In this document: positions 35,736 to 45,067 of the stretch, in pieces | Layout of the letters: each line of letters starts with the position of its first letter | Numbering within the stretch: position 1 is the first letter of the stretch | Assembly (NCBI GenBank): GCA_023954855.1 | Contig: JAGSGY010000007.1 | Span: forward strand, 1 to 64,000 | Length of the DNA: 64,000 nt | Reading direction: 5' to 3' | Origin: Pseudomonadota bacterium | GTDB taxonomy: Bacteria; Myxococcota_A; UBA796; GCA-2862545 | The notes under the pieces: generated by a model | The model's input: only the letters and a program-made list of their open reading frames with translations | What the model was told of the DNA's origin: nothing | Database searches by the model: none | Program-made: the position numbers and the translations under genes

Positions 35736-36932
35736 CTACTTCTCCAGCAAGCCGTACTTGTTCAGCTTGTACCGCAGCGTGTTGCGCTCGACGCCGAGCA
35801 GCTTTCCAGCTTGGGCACGGTCGCCGCCTGCCAGACGCAGCGCTTCACTCAGGATGCGCCGCTCCACCGCTTCGAGGTGGTTCGCCAGTGAGAATCCCGG
35901 CTCGAGCTGTGGCATTCCGGTGGTACGGCCGGGTCGGACCTCGATGTGGAGGGCGTCTGGACCCATCACGACGGCGCGTTCTGCAAGGTTGCGGAGTTCC
36001 CGCACGTTTCCTGGCCACCCATGCTGGCGAAGGCGGTCTCGTGTCGCTTCTTGGAGGACGGGCCGCGGCCGCTGGTACCGAGACGCGAAGCGTTCCAGCG
36101 AAGCGTCCAGCAGGGGGAGGACATCCTCGGGCCGTGCGCGTAGAGGCGGGACCTGAAAGGTGATCACTGACAGGGCGTAGTAGAGCTCGGGATGAAGTCG
36201 GCCCTCGGTGACCATGCGCCTGGCGTCTGGAGCCGAGGTCACAATGAGGCGGAGTCCAGCGGGACAGGCGATGACGTCCCGAGCGAGCTGTGACTGGGCC
36301 GGAAGCGAGAGCTGATCCACGTTGGCTAGAACTGCAGTGCCCTCGTCCGGCCACGTGATCGGGCGCGCCGGATTGATGTCCCGGTAGGGCGTCTCCGGCC
36401 GGTCGATACGGTGGAGGTAGCGAGCGGCGAAGCCCCTTCCGCTGCCGAGCTCGCCTTCGAGCCACACCGGGGAGGGCACTCCGACGGCGCGGTCGAGTGC
36501 CCGGAGCATCCGTTGGCTCGAGTCGGAGTTTGCGATGAAGTCTGGATCTTCCGTCGGGGGCGCGGTCGGTCCCTCCCGGAGGCTCAGGAGGCGCTCCTTG
36601 ATTTGGTCCGCTGTGACCGGTTTGGTCAGAAAGTCTCGAGCGCCAATCCGCATCGCTTCGACGGCCACGTCGACGGCGCCGAACGCGGTGAAAACAATGA
36701 CTTCGACAGGAGGCTCGAGTGTGCGCGCGGCGCGGAGCACGGCCATACCGTCGACAGGTTCCATGCGGAGATCGGTGAGCACGAGGTCCGGCGGGTCCGC
36801 CTGCATCAGGGAGATGGCCGTCTCGCCATCATAGGTGGCCGAAACTTCATCGCCGTCGAGGCTCAGCAGGCGTGCAAGGGCGTCGGCCGCGGTTTTGTTG
36901 TCGTCGACGATGAGGATGTTGAGGGCGGTCAC
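35736..36932 (-). CDS. NtrC-like response regulator with degenerate AAA+ domain
   Basis: 398 residues. Receiver domain 1-118 is intact (D10-D11, phospho-acceptor D54, K105 in FLTKP). The central domain (about 128-330) is an NtrC-type AAA+ by its C-terminal landmarks (LPLLDASLERFASRY, HGWPGNVRELRNLAERAVV), but the Walker A reads GELGSGRG without its Lys, the Walker B reads GTAVLANVD instead of GTLFLDEI, and the whole segment with the sigma-54-contacting GAFTGA loop is missing between residues 180 and 197. A Fis-type helix-turn-helix (352-396, RAQAGKLLGVERNTLRYKL) binds DNA. It overlaps the kinase gene by 4 nt. It probably acts as a phosphorylation-controlled DNA binder, not as a sigma-54 ATPase. 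Confidence 0.88.
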   Translation of the reverse strand: MTALNILIVDDNKTAADALARLLSLDGDEVSATYDGETAISLMQADPPDLVLTDLRMEPVDGMAVLRAARTLEPPVEVIVFTAFGAVDVAVEAMRIGARDFLTKPVTADQIKERLLSLREGPTAPPTEDPDFIANSDSSQRMLRALDRAVGVPSPVWLEGELGSGRGFAARYLHRIDRPETPYRDINPARPITWPDEGTAVLANVDQLSLPAQSQLARDVIACPAGLRLIVTSAPDARRMVTEGRLHPELYYALSVITFQVPPLRARPEDVLPLLDASLERFASRYQRPRPVLQEATRDRLRQHGWPGNVRELRNLAERAVVMGPDALHIEVRPGRTTGMPQLEPGFSLANHLEAVERRILSEALRLAGGDRAQAGKLLGVERNTLRYKLNKYGLLEK

Positions 36933-38257
36933 GATAGGCCTTCCTGAAGTGGGACAGAGACGGTGAAGGCGGCACCGCCCAAGCTTGAGGTCGAGTGGGC
37001 AACGGTACCACCGTGCGCGCGGATCACTTCGCGTACCATCGACAAACCTAGCCCGTGCCCCTCTGCACGCCCTGTGACGTGCGGGTCGAACACGGTGTCG
37101 GCCAGCTGGGGAGGGACGCCCGGGCCGTTGTCTTCCACGACGATGGTCAATTGGTCCGAGTCGGCGCGGAGAGTGATTCGAACGCGACCGTTACCGTCGG
37201 GGACAGCTTGTAGGGCGTTGCTGACGAGGTTCTCGATGGAGCGAGCGAACAGCGCGCTGTCGACCGACGCCATGACATGAGGTTGAAGCTCCGTCTCGAT
37301 AAGGACGCCGGCGCGGTGGGCCTCGGGGGTTCGCAAAGCGACGATTTGGTCGACGATCTCGATCACCGCGCGTTCGGTCCGGTTCAGGCGAAAGCCCGCG
37401 TTGTCGATGCCCTCACGAAGCAGGCGAGTCACGACCGCGTCGAGGATCCGGATTTCGCTTTGGATGGCGCGCATCAGAACGCGCCGTTCCTCTGGCTTCG
37501 GTTCGGCGGCGATCAGGCTGGTAAGGAGTTCGACCGACTGCAGTGGGTTTCTCACCTCGTGCGCCACCATCCGCGCGAGTTCGTGTACGACGGCGATGCG
37601 GCCACGAATGGCGTCCTCCCGCTCCTCCATAGCGGTCGCAGCAGCGTTCAGACCGTCGGTGAGCTCGTCGAGCTCTCGCATGCCCACTCTCTGGACGCGT
37701 ACACCGTGCTCGCCGAGTCGTACGCGCTCAAGGGCCGCGGAGATCGACGACAGCGGAGCGAGGATGCGCAGAACCCCTAGTGCCGTCAGTAGCCCGACGA
37801 TGAGAGCCAAAGCGCCGATGAGGAAGGCGAGATTTCGCGCCAGCTCGGGGGTGTGCCGGACAACCGCCACGAGGCGTCGCTCTCCCGACAGCTGGTAGCA
37901 GGCCTGAACCCATCGCTGGTCCCCGTGCACGACTTCGTGCGCGACCCCGGAGCAGTTGTCCGTGACCGAGACTTCCGTAGGGACAGACCCGACTCGATCG
38001 GTCCCGTCTGCGGTCTCGAGCAACAGTCCGTCGGCGCCGAAGGCCGAGGGATTGGCTGGGAGCCTGCCGTCCCGCAGGAGCATACGCTCAGCAGCGGAGA
38101 GTGCGTACTCAGCTCTTCGCTGAGAGAACGAGAAGTCGGCGGCGTCCATACGCCACCCCAACGGGATGGCGGTAGGAATGATCGCGATCGCCGCCAACGT
38201 CCCGGCGAGAATGCCGAGGAGGATCGGAGCAGAAGGCGCTCTGCGCCCGCCACTCAC
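36929..38257 (-). CDS. Sensor histidine kinase of the Tad locus
   Basis: 442 residues from GTG at 38257, directly after the small lipoprotein stop. Membrane helices at about 10-34 and 142-164 enclose a short periplasmic sensor with two Cys (C102, C120). A HAMP-like linker follows, then a HisKA domain with H233 in MVAHEVRNPLQSVELL, and an ATP-binding domain with N box (ENLVSNALQAV), G1 (VEDNGPGVP), F (VFDPHVTG) and G2 (GHGLGLSMV). All catalytic boxes are intact. Its partner is the overlapping regulator. Expression with the pilus genes suggests that it senses pilus or envelope state; the signal is unknown. Confidence 0.92.
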   Translation of the reverse strand: MSGGRRAPSAPILLGILAGTLAAIAIIPTAIPLGWRMDAADFSFSQRRAEYALSAAERMLLRDGRLPANPSAFGADGLLLETADGTDRVGSVPTEVSVTDNCSGVAHEVVHGDQRWVQACYQLSGERRLVAVVRHTPELARNLAFLIGALALIVGLLTALGVLRILAPLSSISAALERVRLGEHGVRVQRVGMRELDELTDGLNAAATAMEEREDAIRGRIAVVHELARMVAHEVRNPLQSVELLTSLIAAEPKPEERRVLMRAIQSEIRILDAVVTRLLREGIDNAGFRLNRTERAVIEIVDQIVALRTPEAHRAGVLIETELQPHVMASVDSALFARSIENLVSNALQAVPDGNGRVRITLRADSDQLTIVVEDNGPGVPPQLADTVFDPHVTGRAEGHGLGLSMVREVIRAHGGTVAHSTSSLGGAAFTVSVPLQEGLS

Positions 38258-38503
38258 CTAGTTGGCGACCGTGGCGTTGCCCGACTCTTGGTCACTCGCC
38301 GAGTCCTGGACGCGGCTGCGAATGGCCTCGGCCTCGGGCCCACCGAGCGGGTGCCCTCCCGCTGCCACGGACGGGCGCGTGAGGTCGGCTTGGAGGTTCA
38401 CGGTCGCGGTGAAAGCGCGGCCGTAGTCGTAGCCGAGGTGACGCGGCGACGTACAGGCGGCGAGTCCGGCTGTGGCCAGGCCGATCAGAATGAAGCGGGT
38501 CAT
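38258..38503 (-). CDS. Small lipoprotein of the Tad locus
   Basis: 81 residues. A lipoprotein signal ends in GLATAGLAAC, and the mature protein begins CTSPRHLGYDYGRAFTATVNL. The rest is polar and probably extended. Small lipoproteins of similar look occur in Tad loci, where one may help the secretin. Its start overlaps the TPR lipoprotein stop (ATGA) and its own stop abuts the kinase start, so it is well inside the operon. Confidence 0.75.
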   Translation of the reverse strand: MTRFILIGLATAGLAACTSPRHLGYDYGRAFTATVNLQADLTRPSVAAGGHPLGGPEAEAIRSRVQDSASDQESGNATVAN

Positions 38504-39246
38504 GGAGACTCCTCATGGGCCTCGACTCTCGCGAGGCCCTCCTTGGCGGTGGTGTGGTCAGGATTGTTCTTGAGCGCGACTTGGTACTCGTCGCGCGCCT
38601 TGTCAGGGGTGCCCTGAAGCTCGTACGCAAGAGCCATATTGGCATGTGCGTCGGCGGGGCTCCCCGTGGTCATGAAGGTCTGCAGCGCATCGCGGGGATG
38701 ACCGCTGGCGTGTAGGGCGAAGCCCAGGTTGTTCCTGTAGCGACGCACCGTCCCGTCGAGCCTGACGGCTTGGCGGAGGGCCTCGACGGCTTCTTCGTAG
38801 TGCCGGCCAGACGTGAGGACGAACCCGAGGTTGTTCCAGGTCTTGGCATTGGCTTCGTCGTGTTCGAGGCTCTTCCTGAGGGCAGCGATGGCATCCTCAG
38901 GTCGTTTCGTGTCGGCGTAAAGAAGTCCGAGCGTCGCGTGCGGGCGACCATCTCGCTTCATCTTCTCGCTTGCGGAGATCAACAGCGCTTCTGCCTCAGA
39001 GTGCATGCCCTGCAGAAACAGCGCCCGCCCTTGCAGGTAGTCGAGCTCTGGGGTGGTGTCCCCCTCTGCCCGCATCTGCGACATGATGGCCAGCCCCCGA
39101 GGCACGGAGCCCTGGTCGAGCAGGGTCTCCACCACGTCCAGGCGCACCTCGAGCTTCGACTCGTAGTCGCGCCAGGTTTCGTCTTCTGACACGGGTCGCT
39201 TAGGACCGCAGGCCGTCAGAAGCGCGAGGACGAGGACGAATCTCAT
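38500..39246 (-). CDS. TPR lipoprotein, TadD-like
   Basis: 248 residues from ATG at 39246; this start gives a lipobox (LALLTAC) and a 4-nt overlap with tadC (ATGA), while the longer frame from 39315 runs into tadC. After the Cys come about five TPR units (LDYLQGRALFLQGMHSEAEA, HATLGLLYADTKRPEDAI, WNNLGFVLTSGRHYEEAV, RNNLGFALHASGHPRDAL, ANMALAYELQGTPDKAR). TadD-type TPR lipoproteins assist secretin assembly at the outer membrane in Tad systems. Assigned by architecture and position. Confidence 0.85.
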   Translation of the reverse strand: MRFVLVLALLTACGPKRPVSEDETWRDYESKLEVRLDVVETLLDQGSVPRGLAIMSQMRAEGDTTPELDYLQGRALFLQGMHSEAEALLISASEKMKRDGRPHATLGLLYADTKRPEDAIAALRKSLEHDEANAKTWNNLGFVLTSGRHYEEAVEALRQAVRLDGTVRRYRNNLGFALHASGHPRDALQTFMTTGSPADAHANMALAYELQGTPDKARDEYQVALKNNPDHTTAKEGLARVEAHEESP

Positions 39247-40142
39247 TGATCCGCTTCGAGGAAGTTGCGCTTGATGTTGATCGCAGCGGGGCCCATGATC
39301 ACGATGAAGAGACACGGCATCAAGAAGAGGATCATGACGACCGTAAGCTTCGGCGAGACCTTGGCGGCCTCTTCCTCAGCGCGCGCCATGCGCTTCTCGC
39401 GTGTGATGTTCGCGTGAACGCGCAGCGAGCGGGCGATGGAGGTACCGAAGCGCTCCGCCTGAACGAGCATGTTGACCAAGGACTTGATGCCATCGAGTCC
39501 GGTGCGGTCGTAGAGGTGGCGCAGGGCCTCGATGCGCGGAACTCCTGCTCCGGTCTCGTTGTTGACCAGACGAAACTCTGCGGCAAGCTCGGGTGCCACG
39601 ACGCCGAGCTCGTCGGCGACTCGGCGGAAGGCAGCGTCGAGGCCAAGTCCGGCTTCGACGCTAACGACCATGAGGTCGAGCGCGTCCGGGAACGGCTTCA
39701 TCAGCTTCTTCTGACGCTCTTCGACCTGGCCGCCGAGCCAAGTCTGCGGCAGGACGTAGCCGATCGCTGCAGCGAAGAGCACACCGCCTGCCATCTTCAG
39801 CGGCGGCTGGTTCATGAGAAGGGGAGTGGCCAGCACAGGGAGTGAGAGCGCAAGCATGACGCGCACCGAGGTGAAGAGCTCGGCCGCGTGTTTGTTGCGG
39901 TATCCGGCGATCACGAGGCTCTTCCGCAGAAAGTCTGCGTCTTCGCCAGACTGCGCGGCCATCGAGGCGAGACGCTCGGCCAGCTGCTTCATCGCAGGGT
40001 CGGCGTTGAGCTCATCTTCGCGAATACCCGTGAACTCGGCGAGGCGGTCACCTGCGGTGCGACTCGGGTTCATGAGGCTGTACACGGAGAAGACGCCAAA
40101 ACCGATGACGCCGATTCCGAGGAGTACGAGAAGGGTCTCCAT
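39243..40142 (-). CDS. tadC: Tad pilus inner-membrane platform protein TadC
   Basis: 299 residues. A GspF/T2SSF domain covers about 140-270 (DALDLMVVSVEAGLGLDAAF, LAAEFRLVNNETGAGVPR, LVQAERFGTSIARSLRVHA). Membrane helices lie at the N-terminus, at about 95-130 and at the C-terminus (LTVVMILFLMPCLFIVIMG). With TadB it forms the inner-membrane platform on which the CpaF ATPase works. It starts directly after the tadB stop (TAG ATG), which keeps the conserved tadB-tadC order. Confidence 0.93.
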   Translation of the reverse strand: METLLVLLGIGVIGFGVFSVYSLMNPSRTAGDRLAEFTGIREDELNADPAMKQLAERLASMAAQSGEDADFLRKSLVIAGYRNKHAAELFTSVRVMLALSLPVLATPLLMNQPPLKMAGGVLFAAAIGYVLPQTWLGGQVEERQKKLMKPFPDALDLMVVSVEAGLGLDAAFRRVADELGVVAPELAAEFRLVNNETGAGVPRIEALRHLYDRTGLDGIKSLVNMLVQAERFGTSIARSLRVHANITREKRMARAEEEAAKVSPKLTVVMILFLMPCLFIVIMGPAAINIKRNFLEADQ

Positions 40143-41093
40143 CTAGACCTCCACCTGCGAGACGCGATTCATCATGAACAGCCCAAAGCTGTACATCATG
40201 ATCGCGAAGATGACCAAGAAGGTGCCCATGGGGTCGCCAGAGAACAGCGGCGCCAGGTACTGCGGCTGCGTGATGCTGATCATCGTCGCAACGCCGAAGG
40301 GAAGGCTGCCCAGGACCAGAGCCGAGAACTTGGCCTCGGAGGTCAGAGCGGCGACCTTTGCCTTGAACAGGAAGCGGCCACGGATCGTTTCCTGGATGTT
40401 GTCCAGGATCTCGATGAGGTTACCGCCGGTCTCGCGCTGCAGGAGAATGGACGAGACGAGGAGCTGCAGGTCGAACATTCCGGGGTTGCGGTCGAGCAGC
40501 TTCGTGAAGGCTTCACGGTAATCTCGGCCGAAGCGGACTTCCTCGAAGACTCGGCCGAACTCAGCGGCGACGGGCAGCGGCATCTCCTCGGCGACAAGCT
40601 TGAGCGCGTCGGCGAGGCCAAGGCCAGCCTGAAGGGAGCGTGCCATGAGGTCGAGTGTGTCGGGAAGCTGTTCCAGCAGGGCTCGTGTGCGGTCCGAACC
40701 CGCCTTCCGGACGAGGGCGTACGGGAGGATGCCGGCGATGATTCCGAGCATGAACGCCGGAAGTCCGACGAAGAAGGCGCCGACGATAGTGACGATGAGC
40801 GCCGCGCCGCCGCACTGGGCGAGCAAGGTGCTCACGCCGTAGGACAAGTCCGCTTTGCGCAGCGAGTCCTGAAGGTGCGAGCCCAGACCACCAAGGGCGT
40901 TCGCGGCTGCGTCTCGTGCCTGCTCGCGGAAGAGGGACGGGCCCTCGCCTTCGCCCATGCTGCCGAGACGGCGAGCGAGCTCTCTCGCGTCGCGTTCTCT
41001 GCGCGCGACATAGGCCCAGTACATGCCCTGGGAGGCTGCCAACACCGCCGTGAAGATGATGGCGATGATGAAGATGGTAATTGACGGGGGCAC
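40143..41093 (-). CDS. tadB: Tad pilus inner-membrane platform protein TadB
   Basis: 316 residues from GTG at 41093, overlapping the cpaF stop by one base. N-terminal helix, then two central membrane helices (about 92-130) and a T2SSF domain (LEQLPDTLDLMARSLQAGLG, LPVAAEFGRVFEEVRFGRDY, LQRETGGNLIEILDNIQETI), and two closing membrane helices. Partner of TadC in the pilus assembly platform. Length and topology are normal for the family. Confidence 0.93.
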   Translation of the reverse strand: MPPSITIFIIAIIFTAVLAASQGMYWAYVARRERDARELARRLGSMGEGEGPSLFREQARDAAANALGGLGSHLQDSLRKADLSYGVSTLLAQCGGAALIVTIVGAFFVGLPAFMLGIIAGILPYALVRKAGSDRTRALLEQLPDTLDLMARSLQAGLGLADALKLVAEEMPLPVAAEFGRVFEEVRFGRDYREAFTKLLDRNPGMFDLQLLVSSILLQRETGGNLIEILDNIQETIRGRFLFKAKVAALTSEAKFSALVLGSLPFGVATMISITQPQYLAPLFSGDPMGTFLVIFAIMMYSFGLFMMNRVSQVEV

Positions 41094-42451
41094 TAGACCT
41101 CCATCTCGAAGCGAAACAGCTCACTCGAGAGGCGAATGCCGTTTGCTGCGAGTCGCGCGGCGAATCGTGGTCGAATGCCCGTCGCCTTGAAGGCTCCGCG
41201 CACGCGGCCATGCTCGTCGATGGTGCGTCGCTCGAAGATGAAGATGTCCTGCGTCGTGATGACCGGACCCTCCATGCCTGTGATCTCGGTGACAGCGATG
41301 ATTCGACGGGTACCATCCGGCAGGCGAGACTGCTGGATGACGAGGTCAAGGGCGCGAGCGATGGTCTCGCGGATGGCTTTGTCACCCATGTTCGGCATGC
41401 CGATGCCGACCATGGTTTCGAATCGCGCGAGGGCGTCACGAGGGTTGTTGGCGTGGACCGTGGCCAAGGAGCCATCATGGCCCGTGTTCATGGCGGTGAG
41501 CATGTCGATGGCCTCACCACCACGGATCTCGCCGAGGATGATGCGGTCGGGGCGCATTCGAAGGCAGTTCTTGACCAGGTCGCGCTGGTCGACCTGACCC
41601 TTGCCTTCGAGGTTGGCGGGGCGGGTCTCGAGCCGAACGACGTGCGTCTGCTGCAGCTGAAGCTCGGCGGAGTCCTCGATGGTGATGATGCGCTCGCCTT
41701 CCGGGATGAAGGAGGAAAGGACGTTGAGAAGCGTGGTCTTTCCAGAACCGGTACCGCCGCTGATGATGCAGTTCAGCTTACAGCGCACCGCACCGCGAAG
41801 GACCTGCATGATCGGCCGAGGGCACGAGCCCAGGGCGACGAGGTCTTCTGCGTGAATCGGAACGGTGCCGAACCGGCGAATCGAGACGGCGGCGCCGTCG
41901 AGGGCCAGCGGTGGAACGATGGCGTTGAAGCGCGAGCCGTCAGCCATACGGGCGTCGACCATCGGTGTGGTCTCGTCGACCCGTCGACCGACAGCCGCGA
42001 CGATACGCTCGACGATCTGCATCAGGTGCTTGTTGTCGGTGAAGGTGACGTTGGTCTTGACCAGCTTACCCTTACGCTCGACGAACACGACCTTCGGGCC
42101 GTTGACCATGATGTCGCTGACTTCGGGGTCGCGGAGCAGCGGCTCTAGCGGCCCGAGGCCGAGGATATTGTCGAGGATTTCCTCGACGAGGCGCTCTCGC
42201 TCCATGCGGTTGAGCGGGAGCTGCCGTGCTTCAACCCGTTCAATGAGGGTCTTTCGAAGGTTGGCGGCCAGCTCTTCCCGGTCGGTCGTGTTGACCTGAT
42301 CGAAGTCGAGTGACTCGATGACCTCTGAGTGAAGCTCCTTCTTGACCTCTTCGAACTCTTCGCTGTCGGTGAATCCGCCGCCAGCGGCACCACCGCCACG
42401 AAACTTGGACTGTGCGCCGCGTACGCGGTCAATCAGACGTGTGCCGCCCAC
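41093..42451 (-). CDS. cpaF: Tad pilus assembly ATPase CpaF/TadA
   Basis: 452 residues from GTG at 42451. N-terminal helical part, then the secretion-ATPase core: [17 protein letters not shown], Walker [17 protein letters not shown], the Asp box ([20 protein letters not shown]), Walker [19 protein letters not shown] and the His box ([20 protein letters not shown]). All motifs are intact. It powers both extension and retraction in known Tad systems. Lies 3 bases after cpaE and overlaps tadB. Confidence 0.96.
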   Translation of the reverse strand: MGGTRLIDRVRGAQSKFRGGGAAGGGFTDSEEFEEVKKELHSEVIESLDFDQVNTTDREELAANLRKTLIERVEARQLPLNRMERERLVEEILDNILGLGPLEPLLRDPEVSDIMVNGPKVVFVERKGKLVKTNVTFTDNKHLMQIVERIVAAVGRRVDETTPMVDARMADGSRFNAIVPPLALDGAAVSIRRFGTVPIHAEDLVALGSCPRPIMQVLRGAVRCKLNCIISGGTGSGKTTLLNVLSSFIPEGERIITIEDSAELQLQQTHVVRLETRPANLEGKGQVDQRDLVKNCLRMRPDRIILGEIRGGEAIDMLTAMNTGHDGSLATVHANNPRDALARFETMVGIGMPNMGDKAIRETIARALDLVIQQSRLPDGTRRIIAVTEITGMEGPVITTQDIFIFERRTIDEHGRVRGAFKATGIRPRFAARLAANGIRLSSELFRFEMEV

Positions 42452-42454
42452 TTA

Positions 42455-43645
42455 TCACCCCCTCCCGAACCAGCCGAAGAGCCCGCCCTTTGACGGCGGA
42501 TCTCCAAGCGGCTCTGCGTCTTCCTGGTCCTCGGTAAGGAGGGCCACGAGTGACGCGATGTTGCGAGCGGTGTCGCTCTTGCGATTCACCTCACGGATGA
42601 GCTTGCCCTCGTTCGTGGCTTGCTCGACTGTCTTGGCATCTTCGGCGACCGTGGCGCTGACCTGCAGACCCAGATTGGTCTGAATGTCGCTCAAGCTGAC
42701 GAAAGTCTTGGGGCGGTGTCGGTTCACGATCAAGCGAACGCGATCCTTCTCGACGCCCATGGCCTGGAGAAGCTTGAGCCTGCGGAAGGCGTCACGAACC
42801 GCGATGACGTCGGGGGTTGTGACCAGGAGAATGATGTCCGCGACCTGCAGGGCGAGCCCTGTGGCCGGTGTCACCTGGCTTCCAACGTCGAGAAGGACAT
42901 ACTGGTACCCGGCGGCAGCCACATTGATGACGTTGAAGACGTCGTCGGGGTCGGCCTCGGTGAGGCTGTCGACGGTGTTGGGCTGTGCAAGGACATGCAC
43001 CTTGCTGCGATGCGTGGCGATGCTGGCCGTGTAGCTTCGTTCGTCCAGGCGATCGGAGCGCGAAAGGACGTCGACGATCGAGTCCTTGATCGTCACATCG
43101 AGGATCGAGGCGGCGTCACCCATCGAGAAGTCGAGGTCGAGCAGGGTCACCCGGTGAATTGCGGCGAGCTCAGCGGCGAGATGCGTCGTGATCGTAGTGA
43201 CTCCGACGCCTCCCTTTGAGCCCACGGTTGCAATGACGAGGCCCTTCTCTTCGGACCCAGCGCTTGCGGTCGATGCGTGAACCGCATCACGGAGGCGCTG
43301 AGCGTCGTCGGGAAGGGTGACGAACTCTTTGTAGCCAACTCGCATGGCCGCCAGAATCGCCTGGGCATCGCTTGCGCGGGCCATGGCGATCAGGGTCATG
43401 TCCGGGAATTCACGGTGGAGCTGCTGTCCAAACTCGAGGGCGGCGTCTTGCGCCTCCCCAAGGCTGACGATCGTAGCGTCGGGGCGAGAGTGCCGTGCTT
43501 CGACGAGTGCGTCGCCAAACGGAAGGCTGGACTGGGGGAGCACAGCCTCTGCGGCGAGGACCTCCTTGACCATCCCGACGGACTCGTTGTTGAGCCCGAC
43601 CAACATGACGCGTGCCGCGCCTCGAACATTGTCGACTGAACGCAA
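42455..43645 (-). CDS. cpaE: Tad pilus localisation protein CpaE/TadZ
   Basis: 396 residues from a TTG at 43645 with GGGAGA upstream. Residues 10-125 form an atypical receiver-like domain (no clear acceptor Asp in the usual place), and about 135-370 a ParA/MinD-type ATPase with deviant Walker A (GSKGGVGVTTITTHLA) and LLDLDFSMGDAASIL. CpaE/TadZ places the pilus machine in the cell, often at a pole. The last 20 residues are Gly/Phe-rich (GGLFGWFGRG), a possible membrane- or partner-binding tail. Confidence 0.92.
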   Translation of the reverse strand: MRSVDNVRGAARVMLVGLNNESVGMVKEVLAAEAVLPQSSLPFGDALVEARHSRPDATIVSLGEAQDAALEFGQQLHREFPDMTLIAMARASDAQAILAAMRVGYKEFVTLPDDAQRLRDAVHASTASAGSEEKGLVIATVGSKGGVGVTTITTHLAAELAAIHRVTLLDLDFSMGDAASILDVTIKDSIVDVLSRSDRLDERSYTASIATHRSKVHVLAQPNTVDSLTEADPDDVFNVINVAAAGYQYVLLDVGSQVTPATGLALQVADIILLVTTPDVIAVRDAFRRLKLLQAMGVEKDRVRLIVNRHRPKTFVSLSDIQTNLGLQVSATVAEDAKTVEQATNEGKLIREVNRKSDTARNIASLVALLTEDQEDAEPLGDPPSKGGLFGWFGRG

Positions 43646-43654
43646 ATCGTCTCC

Positions 43655-45028
43655 CTAGCGCACGAGTCCGACGTCACCGGTCGGGTCAGCTTCTCGGCTA
43701 CCTGGACGGTGGTCGAGTCCGAGGAGGAATAGCTCCACGTCGCTTGGGTTGTTGTTCTCGGTGGTTCCTGGGGGTGCCGGAACCTCGCCGGGGCCAAGCG
43801 GGCGAACCAGACGCGGGGTCACGAAGATGACCAGCTCGGACTCGTCGCGCTCGTGGCTGGTGTACCGGAACAGCGTACCGATAATCGGAATGCGTCCCAG
43901 GCCGGGGACTTCGGCGCGGTTGTAGCTCATGCGCTCGGAGAGGAGGCCGGCCATTGCGAAGGTCATGCCGCTGTCGAGGCGAAGGTGGCTCTTCGTCTTG
44001 CGACTCACGAAACCGGGAACCTCAACACCGACCAGACGGGCGGCGTTGCCGTAGTCGGGCTCGCTGATCTCGATGTAGACGCGGAGGTCGATGACATTTC
44101 CGCCGAGCACGGTCGGGACGAAGACAAGCTTGATGCCGTAGTCCTTGAACGTGATGCTGATGTTGCCCTGGCCCGAGGGTTGGGGAAGGGCGATCTGGCC
44201 GCCAGCGAGGAACTCGGCCTGCTGTCCGGAGAGCGCGACCAACGTCGGCTGAGCGAGGATCTTGCCCATGCGGTAGTCCGACAAGATGGAAAGCGTCGCA
44301 CCCAGGTCGATGCTGCTCACGTACCCGAGGAAGTTGAACATGCCGGCGCCGGACGTGCCGACAATGCCGTTGCTGATCCGTGTGGCCAGCGGGTTCGGAT
44401 GAGTGATTCCCTCGGCAAGTGCCGTTGCAGGAGTCGTCATCTGGAAGCCCATGTTGCCGTCGTCCCACAGGGCCTGGAGGCCGAGCGAGCGGACAGCCGA
44501 ACGGCTGACCTCGGCGAAGATGACCTCGAGCTGGACCTGGTGGTCGCCGTCGACGGTCATCAGGTTGACGAAGTTGTCGTCGTAGATGCGTGCGACGCCG
44601 GCGATCGCCTCAAGCGTATCGAGGTCGTCGACCGGGCCCTGCACCACGATGCGGTCCTGGAGGGGGTACACCTGCGGCGGCTCACCCTCGACGAGGCCGT
44701 CGACCCGACGGATGAGATCCGTGAGGTCCTGATGGACGGTGATCTCGTAGATGATCGGGGCGCCGGTGCTCAGCTGCACGATCAGGTCGGTCGAGCCGAC
44801 CGCCTTACCCTGCACCTGGATCTTGTTTCCAGCGCCAAGCGTCTGAACGTCGGCAATCGCGGGATTGGTGATCGCGATGGCGCGTGCATTGGCGGGCGTC
44901 TCGAGCACGATGCTCTTGCCGAGCTCAATATCAAGCCAGTCTGTCCGCGCTTCTTGGGCGTGGGCGGTGCTGATGACCAGCAGAGCCACGAAGACCGCGA
45001 GCATCCGCTTCAAGGTGTTCCGAATCAT
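43655..45028 (-). CDS. cpaC: Tad pilus secretin CpaC/RcpA
   Basis: 457 residues with a signal peptide (MLAVFVALLVISTAHAQ). A pilus-type N-terminal domain (about 30-100, with IVLETPANARAIAITNPAIA) is followed by a BON-like stretch and the secretin core (about 180-410) with landmarks VQLEVIFAEVSRSAVRSLGL, LVALSGQQAEFLAGGQIALP and ESMT-like SHLRLDSGMTFAMAGLLS. It forms the outer-membrane pore for the Flp pilus. The C-terminal tail after the core is Pro/Gly/Asn-rich. It lies 39 bp downstream of cpaB. Confidence 0.94.
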   Translation of the reverse strand: MIRNTLKRMLAVFVALLVISTAHAQEARTDWLDIELGKSIVLETPANARAIAITNPAIADVQTLGAGNKIQVQGKAVGSTDLIVQLSTGAPIIYEITVHQDLTDLIRRVDGLVEGEPPQVYPLQDRIVVQGPVDDLDTLEAIAGVARIYDDNFVNLMTVDGDHQVQLEVIFAEVSRSAVRSLGLQALWDDGNMGFQMTTPATALAEGITHPNPLATRISNGIVGTSGAGMFNFLGYVSSIDLGATLSILSDYRMGKILAQPTLVALSGQQAEFLAGGQIALPQPSGQGNISITFKDYGIKLVFVPTVLGGNVIDLRVYIEISEPDYGNAARLVGVEVPGFVSRKTKSHLRLDSGMTFAMAGLLSERMSYNRAEVPGLGRIPIIGTLFRYTSHERDESELVIFVTPRLVRPLGPGEVPAPPGTTENNNPSDVELFLLGLDHRPGSREADPTGDVGLVR

Positions 45029-45067
45029 GGGCAGAAGCCTCTTTCGTTGAAATGAATTCGAGTTGGG

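Noticed and set aside
39888-41084. 398-codon plus-strand reading frame opposite tadB/tadC
   Set aside because: Antisense shadow of two clear Tad genes; its translation is charged low-complexity sequence without family motifs.
43853-45055. 400-codon plus-strand reading frame opposite cpaC
   Set aside because: Shadow of the secretin gene, which has full family motifs and a signal peptide on the other strand.
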